From NCBI GenBank assembly GCA_965602785.1, contig CBFDAH010000032.1, positions 1 to 20,515 of the forward strand: 20,515 bases of DNA, given 5' to 3'. Position 1 is the first letter of the stretch. Each line of letters opens with the position of its first letter. Both the position numbers and the translations under genes were made by a program. This document shows positions 14,831-20,515 of this stretch, piece by piece. Source of the stretch: JBGSLA01 sp965602785. GTDB taxonomy: Bacteria; Desulfobacterota; Desulfobaccia; Desulfobaccales; 0-14-0-80-60-11. The notes under the pieces are model-generated. The model was not told the DNA's origin. It saw nothing but the letters and a program-made list of their open reading frames with translations, and made no database searches.

Positions 14831-15211
14831 ATGAAGGACATGGGCGGCACCCTGTTGATTGCCGAAAGAAGCTATGAACTGGGGGGTGAGTTGGAGGCCT
14901 GGGCCCAGGAGAACGGCCACCAGCTCATCTGCGTGGACAACATCAAGGATGTGTTCATGACCCTCCAGCAAGAGCGGATCAACGTCCTGGTGCTGGATGC
15001 CTGCCTCCCCGAGCAAATAGGCTATGAAGCCATTTCCATTATTAAGGGCCTTGGTCAAAAACTTCCCATTATTGTCACGGCCGCGGAAAACAACCCCGAG
15101 CTGGAGGGCCGCATCCGGCAGAAAGGCATCTTCTATTACCACGTGAAGTCATTCGGCCCGGATGAGTTGATGCTGGCTATTTCCAACGCCATGGAGCGGT
15201 CATCCCAATAG
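14831..15211 (+). CDS. Degenerate receiver-domain protein
   Basis: 126 aa from the ATG at 14831, preceded by GGCGGG; an ATG at 14840 is also possible. The frame is open from a TTG at 14750, but the sigma54 promoter covers that part. The alpha/beta pattern is that of a single receiver domain: Asp56 in V-L-V-L-D-A-C-L-P, Thr83 and Lys106 fit the phosphoacceptor, switch and lysine positions. The N-terminal acidic pair that binds magnesium is reduced to a lone Glu12 (I-A-E-R-S), so phosphorylation may be impaired. There is no output domain. It begins the MetF/HdrA operon, 17 bases before metF, and may be a stand-alone protein-interaction module for those enzymes or their regulation. The role is unknown. 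Confidence 0.8.
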   Translation: MKDMGGTLLIAERSYELGGELEAWAQENGHQLICVDNIKDVFMTLQQERINVLVLDACLPEQIGYEAISIIKGLGQKLPIIVTAAENNPELEGRIRQKGIFYYHVKSFGPDELMLAISNAMERSSQ

Positions 15212-15228
15212 ACGGCGAGGATAGCTCG

Positions 15229-16098
15229 ATGCAACTGCAAAAAAAGCTGGAAGCGCAAGAGTTTGTCATTCTGACGGAGATGGAGCCACCCAAGGGCACG
15301 GACGTATCGAGCCTGGTAAACAACGCCGCCAAGGTGAAAGGCCGGGTGGACGCCTTTGTGATCCCGGAGATGGGCAATGCGGTCATGCGCCTAAGCTCTC
15401 TAGGCGGCTCCCTGCTCCTGGCGAACCGGGGACTGGAGACGATCATGCAGGTGTGCTGCCGTGACCGCAACCGCCTGGCCCTCCAGGGGGATTTGCTCGC
15501 GGCTGCGGCCCTGGGGGTTAACAATGTGATGGCGGTGACCGGGGAGGATATCACCATCGGCGACCACCACCGGGCCCGAGAGGTGAACGATCTCGACCTC
15601 CTGGAGCTTTTGGGCGCCATAAACACCCTGGCGGCCGGCAAAGACATGGCCGGCGTCGAGCTCAAGGGCTCCGCCAATTTTTTTGTGGGCGCCACGGTCA
15701 ACGTGGCCATGGGGTCCCCGGAGGTGGAGCTCGCGGCCCTGGACCAGAAGATGAAGGCCGGGGCCAGCTTTTTCTTGACGCCCCCCATCTTTGACCTGCT
15801 GGTTCTGGACCGGTTCCTGAAGCGCCTGGAGGACCGGCCGGTCTATATCATTCCCACGGTGCTCCTGCTGAAGAGCGTGGGCATGGCCCGGTATATCGAC
15901 CGTCACCTGGAACAGATAAATATCCCACCGGAAACCATCCGCCGCCTGCAGAACGCCCCGGAGCGGGTGCGGGAGTGCGTGCAGATCGCCGCCGAGCTTA
16001 TTGCCGCGCTCAAAGCCAGACAGGTAAGCGGTGTAAATATCGCCACCATCGGCTGGGAGGACAAGCTGCCCCAGATCCTCTCTCTGGCCGGGGTTTGA
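15229..16098 (+). CDS. metF: Methylenetetrahydrofolate reductase (MetF-like)
   Basis: 289 aa, the usual length for a catalytic MetF without a regulatory domain. The N-terminus has L-T-E-M-E-P-P-K-G-T-D (15-25), with the acidic residue at the first barrel strand; C-R-D-R-N-R-L-A-L-Q-G-D (77-88) and N-V-M-A-V-T-G-E-D (99-107) are folate/FAD-binding signatures of the family. It interconverts methylene- and methyl-tetrahydrofolate on FAD, a step of the Wood-Ljungdahl methyl branch. It sits between the receiver-like gene and the giant HdrA gene (24 bases to the next start), so it probably exchanges electrons with an Hdr-type complex, as proposed for MetF-HdrABC-MvhD in Moorella. GAGGA precedes the ATG. 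No MetV-like zinc protein is in the window; it could lie downstream. Confidence 0.9.
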   Translation: MQLQKKLEAQEFVILTEMEPPKGTDVSSLVNNAAKVKGRVDAFVIPEMGNAVMRLSSLGGSLLLANRGLETIMQVCCRDRNRLALQGDLLAAAALGVNNVMAVTGEDITIGDHHRAREVNDLDLLELLGAINTLAAGKDMAGVELKGSANFFVGATVNVAMGSPEVELAALDQKMKAGASFFLTPPIFDLLVLDRFLKRLEDRPVYIIPTVLLLKSVGMARYIDRHLEQINIPPETIRRLQNAPERVRECVQIAAELIAALKARQVSGVNIATIGWEDKLPQILSLAGV

Positions 16099-16122
16099 CG
16101 AGCATTGGCAGGAGAAGACATT

Positions 16123-19100
16123 ATGGAAAGAGAACTTCAAAACGATACCCCCATGGGTTCCGTGATGGTCGTGGGCGCCGGCATTGCCGGGGTTCAGGCC
16201 GCCCTGGACCTGGCTAACTCCGGGTTTTTCGTCCACTTGGTGGAAAAAAAGCCGGCCATTGGCGGGGTCATGGCCCAGTTGGACAAGACCTTCCCCACCA
16301 ACGATTGCTCCATGTGCATCCTGGCCCCCAAGTTGGTGGAATGCGGCCGGCACCTGAACATCCAGATTCATACCCTCACCGAGGTGAAGAGCCTCACCGG
16401 CGAGGCGGGAAACTTTACCGCAACCGTGGAGAAGGAGCCTCGCTACATCGACATGGTCAAGTGTACCGGGTGCGGGGATTGCGCCGATGTCTGTCCGGTG
16501 GTGGTGCCTGATGCCTTCAACGCCGGGCTGGCCGACTGGAAGGCGGCTTACCGCCTCTACCCCCAGGCCATTCCCGCCACCTTCGCCATAAAAAAGCTGA
16601 CCCGGGCCCCCTGCACCTTGACCTGTCCGGCGGAGATCAACGTTCAGGGCTACGTGCAGCTCATCAAAATGGGCAAGTATAAGGAGGCAGTGCAGCTCAT
16701 CATGGAGCGCCTGCCCCTCCCCGGAGTGTTGGGCCGGGTCTGCCCCCATCCCTGCGAGGGCGTTTGCCGGCGCCAGGAGATGGATGAGTCCGTAGCCATT
16801 TGCAACCTGAAGCGCTTCGCCGCCGACCAGGTGGACCTGAGCACTCTCCCCCGGCCGGAAGTGACGCCCCGGGAGGAGAAAGTCGCCATTATCGGCTCGG
16901 GGCCTGCGGGACTGGCCTGCGGCTACCAGTTGGCCCACAAGGGCTACCATCCCACCATTTTCGAGGCCCTGGACAAGCCCGGGGGCATGCTCCGGGTGGG
17001 CATTCCGGACTATCGGCTCCCCAAGGAAATCCTGGACCAGGAAATCGACTACGTCCTGAGTCTGGGGGTGGAACTAAAAACCAACACCGCCCTGGGCCGG
17101 GACTTCAGCCTGGAAGACCTCTTCAGCCAGGGCTACCAGGCAGTCTTCCTGGGGGTCGGCTGCCACGTGGGCAAACCCCTGGGGATCCCTAAGGAGGACG
17201 CCCCCGGCGTGGTGCAGGGGGTGGATCTCCTCCGGCGCCAGAACCTGGGTGAACCCCATGAGTTGGGCAAACGCCTGGCCATCATCGGCGGCGGCAACGT
17301 GGCCATTGACGTGGCCTGCACTGCCCTGCGCCTGGGCTCCGACGTGACCATCGTCTACCGGCGTTCCCGGGAAGAAATGCCCGCCTTCCACCACGAAATT
17401 GAGCAGGCCCTGTGCGAAGGCGTAAAAATCATGTATCTCACCGCGCCGGTGGAAGTTGTCACCGGGGCGGAAGGCCAGGTCACGGGCCTGGTGTGCCAAA
17501 AAATGGAGCTGGGCGAGCCCGACGCTTCCGGGCGCCGGAGACCGGTGCCTGTGGCCGGGAGTGAATTCGAACTCTCGGTGGACATGATCGTTCCCGCCAT
17601 CGGCCAGGAGGCAGCCCTGTCGTTTCTGGCTGACTCCGGCATTCAGACCACCAAATGGCAGACCATCGAGGTTGACGAGACTACTTACGAGACCTCCCGG
17701 CCCGGGGTTTTCGCCGCTGGAGATGTGCACACAGGCCCCTGGATCGCCATCGAGGCGGTGGGGGGCGGTATCGAGGCGGCGGAGTCCATCCACCGGTATT
17801 TTAGGGGGGTGGACATGAAGGCGGGCCGGGTAGCGGGCAAAGAGGCCCACGAACGCTATGCCGCCCTTCCCAAGGATGAAATGGGTCAACCCCGGGAGGT
17901 GATGCCCACTTTGCCGCCGGAGTACACTTGCACCTGCTTTTTGGAGATCGCCCAGGGCTACTCCGAGGCCCAGGCCCAGGCGGAGGCGGACCGCTGCCTC
18001 AACTGCGGGGTCTGTTCCGAGTGCATGGAGTGTGTGGCGGCCTGCCAGGCCGAGGCGGTGGACCACAGCCAGCAACCGGAGAGCGTGGACCTTCAGGTGG
18101 GCTCCGTCATCCTGGCTCCGGGGTTTGCCACCTTCGACCCCAACCGGTGCGAGACCTATCAATACAAAAAATTCCCCAACGTGGTCACCAGCCTGGAATT
18201 CGAGCGTATTCTCTCGGCCTCCGGGCCCTATGAAGGCCACTTGGTGCGGCCCAGCGACCACCAGGAGCCCAAGAAGATCGCCTGGCTCCAGTGCGTGGGC
18301 TCCCGGGATGTGAAGTACAATCCCTACTGCTCTTCAGTGTGCTGCATGTATGCCATCAAAGAGGCGGTCATTGCCAAGGAGCATGCGCCCTACGACCTGG
18401 ACACCGCCATCTTCTTCATGGACATGCGCACCTTCGGCAAGGAGTTCGAGCAGTATTACAACCGGGCCGAAAACGAATACGGCGTGCGCTTCATCCGCTC
18501 TCGGGTCCACACCATCGATCCTGCGCCCGACGACCGCCTGGGAATCTTGTACGTGGATGAAAAGGGGGAGATGAAGGAGGAAGTCTTCGACATGGTAGTG
18601 CTCTCCGTGGGCATGGAGGAGAGCCTGGAGACTCAGGAGCTGGCCCGGCGCCTGGGTTTGGACCTGACGGAATATAACTTCGCCAAGACCGAGCCCTTCC
18701 GGCCGGTGGCCACCTCCCGCGCCGGCGTCTATGTGTGCGGCACCATGCAGGGGCCCAAGGACATTCCCGAGTCGGTCATGGAAGCCTCGGCTGCCGCCGC
18801 GGCGTCCAGCGCCTCCCTCAGTGCGGTGCGCTACAGCCAAGCCCGGGTCAAAGAGCTGCCGCCGGAGCGGGAGATCAGCCCGGAAGAGCTGCCCCGCATC
18901 GGCGTGTTCGTGTGCAACTGCGGCATCAACATCGGCGGCATCGTGGACGTGCCCGGGGTCCGGGAATATGCCCGCAGTCTCCCCTATGTCGAGTACGTGG
19001 AGGACAACCTCTTCACCTGCTCTCAGGACACTCAGGTGGCCATGATGAAGGTCATCGAGGAGCAAAACCTGAACCGGGTGGTGGTGGCCGCCTGCTCGCC

Positions 19101-20515
19101 CCTGACTCACGAGCCCCTCTTCCAGGAAACCATGCAGGAGGTGGGGCTGAACAAATATCTCTTCGAGATGGCCAACATTCGCAACCAGGACTCCTGGGTG
19201 CATATGAAAGAGCAGGACAAAGCCACGGAAAAGGCCAAGGACCTGCTGCGCATGGCCATCGCCCGGGCCTCTCTCTTGAAGCCCCTGGTGGAAATCCCCC
19301 TCACCATCACCCAGCGGGCCCTGGTCATCGGGGGCGGGGTGGCCGGCATGAGCGCCGCCCTCAACCTGGCGGAGCAGGGCTACGAGACCATCATTGTGGA
19401 GAAGGAGGCGGAACTGGGGGGGAACGCCCGCAAGCTCTACCACACCATCGAGGGAGAGGACATCCAGAAGTACCTGGTGAGCCTCATCCGCCAGGTGGAA
19501 GCCCATGACAAGATCCAGTTGCTCACCAACGCTCTGGTGGTGGGCTTTAGCGGCTACAAGGGCAATTTCACCACGGAAGTGCTGGTGGGGCCCGGGATGT
19601 ATGAGCGCAAAATCGAACACGGAGCCCTGGTGGTGGCCACCGGTGCGGTGGAGTACAAGCCCACCGAATTCCGCTATGGCGAGCACGACCGGGTGCTGAC
19701 TCAGTTGGAGTTGGGCCGCCTGCTGGACGTGAACCCGGCCGCGCCCGACAAGTGGGAGCGGGTGTTCTTCATCCAGTGCGTGGGCTCCCGGAATGAAGAA
19801 AATCCCTCCTGTAGCCGCATCTGCTGTCAGGGCGCCGTGAAGCACGCCCTGCACTTGAAAGACCTCAATCCAGACCTGGAGGTGTTCATCCTCTACCGGG
19901 ATATGCGCACCTACGGCATGCTGGAGGATTATTACCGGGAAGCCCGCAACCGGGGCGTGCTCTTCGCGCGCTTCGACCCGGAGGTCCAGCTCGATGTGCA
20001 AATTGTGGACGAGAACCTCCAGGTCACTTTCCACGACCACGTTCTGGACTTCCCCGTGACGCTCCCGGCGGACGCGGTGGTGCTCAGCGCCGCCACGGTG
20101 CCGACGGACGTGGAGGAGTTGGCCTCTCTTCTCAAGCTCCCCCGGAACGACCAGGGCTTCTTCATCGAGGCCCATGCCAAACTGCGACCCGTGGATTTCG
20201 GGAGTGCGGGCATCTTCCTATGCGGCACGGCCCACGCCCCCAAGCTTTTGGGCGAGAGCATCGCCCAGTCCCTGGCCGCGGCTTCCCGGGCCAGCTCCTT
20301 CCTGTCGGATACGGCGCAAACCATCAGCGGCATCACGGCATTGGTGGATCCGGGCCGCTGCGCGGCCTGCCTCATATGTGTCAGGGCCTGTCCCTTCAAC
20401 GTCCCTGAGATCACGAGGGAAAACGTCAGCGAGATCAACAAGGCCATGTGCCAGGGATGCGGCATCTGTGCGGCGGAATGCCCGGCCAAAACCATTGAGC
20501 TGGAGCACTTTGAGG
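16123..20515 (+). CDS. Giant HdrA-type flavo-iron-sulfur protein with inserted GltD/NfnB-like domain (3' end missing)
   Basis: At least 1464 residues, open to the right edge; AGGAG lies nine bases before the ATG. Module 1 starts with an FAD fold (G-A-G-I-A-G-V, 18-24), a Cys motif (N-D-C-S-M-C, 60-65) and C-T-G-C-G-D-C-A-D-V-C-P (114-125). A GltD/NfnB-like unit follows (about 157-620): N-terminal cysteines C164, C168, C207, C211, C215, C227, FAD site I-I-G-S-G-P-A-G-L (256-264), NADPH site I-I-G-G-G-N-V-A-I-D near 388, A-A-G-D-V near 530. HdrA sequence resumes with a six-Cys cluster (625-641) and Q-C-V-G-S-R near 725. Module 2 begins with V-C-N-C-G near 930, a second FAD site near 1067 and Q-C-V-G-S-R near 1219, then two ferredoxin clusters from about 1413. 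It probably moves electrons between NAD(P)H, MetF and ferredoxin or HdrBC; bifurcation is inferred. Confidence 0.92.
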   Translation, partial: MERELQNDTPMGSVMVVGAGIAGVQAALDLANSGFFVHLVEKKPAIGGVMAQLDKTFPTNDCSMCILAPKLVECGRHLNIQIHTLTEVKSLTGEAGNFTATVEKEPRYIDMVKCTGCGDCADVCPVVVPDAFNAGLADWKAAYRLYPQAIPATFAIKKLTRAPCTLTCPAEINVQGYVQLIKMGKYKEAVQLIMERLPLPGVLGRVCPHPCEGVCRRQEMDESVAICNLKRFAADQVDLSTLPRPEVTPREEKVAIIGSGPAGLACGYQLAHKGYHPTIFEALDKPGGMLRVGIPDYRLPKEILDQEIDYVLSLGVELKTNTALGRDFSLEDLFSQGYQAVFLGVGCHVGKPLGIPKEDAPGVVQGVDLLRRQNLGEPHELGKRLAIIGGGNVAIDVACTALRLGSDVTIVYRRSREEMPAFHHEIEQALCEGVKIMYLTAPVEVVTGAEGQVTGLVCQKMELGEPDASGRRRPVPVAGSEFELSVDMIVPAIGQEAALSFLADSGIQTTKWQTIEVDETTYETSRPGVFAAGDVHTGPWIAIEAVGGGIEAAESIHRYFRGVDMKAGRVAGKEAHERYAALPKDEMGQPREVMPTLPPEYTCTCFLEIAQGYSEAQAQAEADRCLNCGVCSECMECVAACQAEAVDHSQQPESVDLQVGSVILAPGFATFDPNRCETYQYKKFPNVVTSLEFERILSASGPYEGHLVRPSDHQEPKKIAWLQCVGSRDVKYNPYCSSVCCMYAIKEAVIAKEHAPYDLDTAIFFMDMRTFGKEFEQYYNRAENEYGVRFIRSRVHTIDPAPDDRLGILYVDEKGEMKEEVFDMVVLSVGMEESLETQELARRLGLDLTEYNFAKTEPFRPVATSRAGVYVCGTMQGPKDIPESVMEASAAAAASSASLSAVRYSQARVKELPPEREISPEELPRIGVFVCNCGINIGGIVDVPGVREYARSLPYVEYVEDNLFTCSQDTQVAMMKVIEEQNLNRVVVAACSPLTHEPLFQETMQEVGLNKYLFEMANIRNQDSWVHMKEQDKATEKAKDLLRMAIARASLLKPLVEIPLTITQRALVIGGGVAGMSAALNLAEQGYETIIVEKEAELGGNARKLYHTIEGEDIQKYLVSLIRQVEAHDKIQLLTNALVVGFSGYKGNFTTEVLVGPGMYERKIEHGALVVATGAVEYKPTEFRYGEHDRVLTQLELGRLLDVNPAAPDKWERVFFIQCVGSRNEENPSCSRICCQGAVKHALHLKDLNPDLEVFILYRDMRTYGMLEDYYREARNRGVLFARFDPEVQLDVQIVDENLQVTFHDHVLDFPVTLPADAVVLSAATVPTDVEELASLLKLPRNDQGFFIEAHAKLRPVDFGSAGIFLCGTAHAPKLLGESIAQSLAAASRASSFLSDTAQTISGITALVDPGRCAACLICVRACPFNVPEITRENVSEINKAMCQGCGICAAECPAKTIELEHFE
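16591..17982 (+). other. GltD/NfnB-like cassette inside the HdrA gene
   Basis: This segment encodes roughly residues 157-620. Upstream, the HdrA sequence runs through C-P-V-V-V-P-D-A-F-N and Y-P-Q-A-I-P, typical of the HdrA region ahead of its second cluster; downstream it resumes at the Cys cluster and the V-I-L-A-P-G-F-A-T-F-D-P motif. Between them lies a near-complete glutamate-synthase small-subunit-type unit with its cysteine domain, FAD and NADPH folds. The boundaries are estimates from reading the protein and could be off by 10-20 residues. Confidence 0.8.

Noticed and set aside
15400..16950. Long minus-strand frame (516 aa) opposite metF and the HdrA gene
   Set aside because: It is a codon-bias shadow of two clearly homologous plus-strand genes; its His/Gly/Gln-rich composition fits no family.
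18334..20175. Long minus-strand frame (613 aa) opposite the HdrA gene
   Set aside because: It is antisense to a continuous, domain-rich coding sequence and shows shadow-type composition.
1..20515. CRISPR arrays, insertion sequences or transposase genes
   Set aside because: I saw no regularly spaced direct repeats and no transposase or integrase motifs in the window.

Overview
The window is bacterial chromosome, moderately GC-rich and densely coded. It most resembles a sulfate-reducing or syntrophic Desulfobacterota (former Deltaproteobacteria), perhaps near Desulfobacca or Syntrophobacterales. The basis is a MetF-like methylenetetrahydrofolate reductase next to a very large HdrA-type flavoprotein (Wood-Ljungdahl electron transfer), a TauE/SafE-family permease flanked by universal-stress proteins, and sigma54 regulation. 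The organism is inferred from gene content only.

Layout. 1-879: no convincing gene; a tRNA 3'-end-like scrap followed by a T-run at 190-228, and a sigma70-type promoter at 735-763. 880-3686: a translationally coupled two-component pair, a membrane histidine kinase and an NtrC-family sigma54 activator. 3697-5709 (minus strand, convergent): a Lon-type protease whose AAA+ module is split by a complete response-regulator receiver domain very like that of the adjacent regulator. 5710-6068: divergent control region with two matching dyads (GTTGC-N5-GYAAC) and a near-consensus sigma54 promoter. 6069-9451: a 57-aa protein, a UspA-like protein, a small membrane protein, a TauE/SafE permease and a tandem UspA protein, ended by a strong intrinsic terminator at 9501-9531.

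9919-11818: an 80-aa precursor-like protein with a twin-arginine signal and a five-cysteine C-terminus, then a radical SAM/SPASM maturase; this looks like a RiPP system. 11819-12185: non-coding, with a palindromic repeat. 12186-14480: CHASE2-domain adenylate/guanylate cyclase. 14481-14830: control region with a well-matched sigma54 promoter. 14831-20515+: a degenerate receiver protein, a MetF-like reductase, and a giant HdrA-type protein with an NADPH-binding GltD/NfnB-like unit spliced into the first of two HdrA modules. This last gene runs off the right edge.

How it may work together (inference). The kinase could phosphorylate both the sigma54 activator and the receiver inside the Lon protein, coupling transcription of the transporter/stress operon to regulated proteolysis. 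The MetF/HdrA block likely couples methylene-H4folate chemistry to pyridine-nucleotide and ferredoxin or heterodisulfide electron pools. The two strongest candidates for undescribed biology are the receiver-in-Lon protease and the Tat-signal cysteine-rich peptide with its radical SAM partner.
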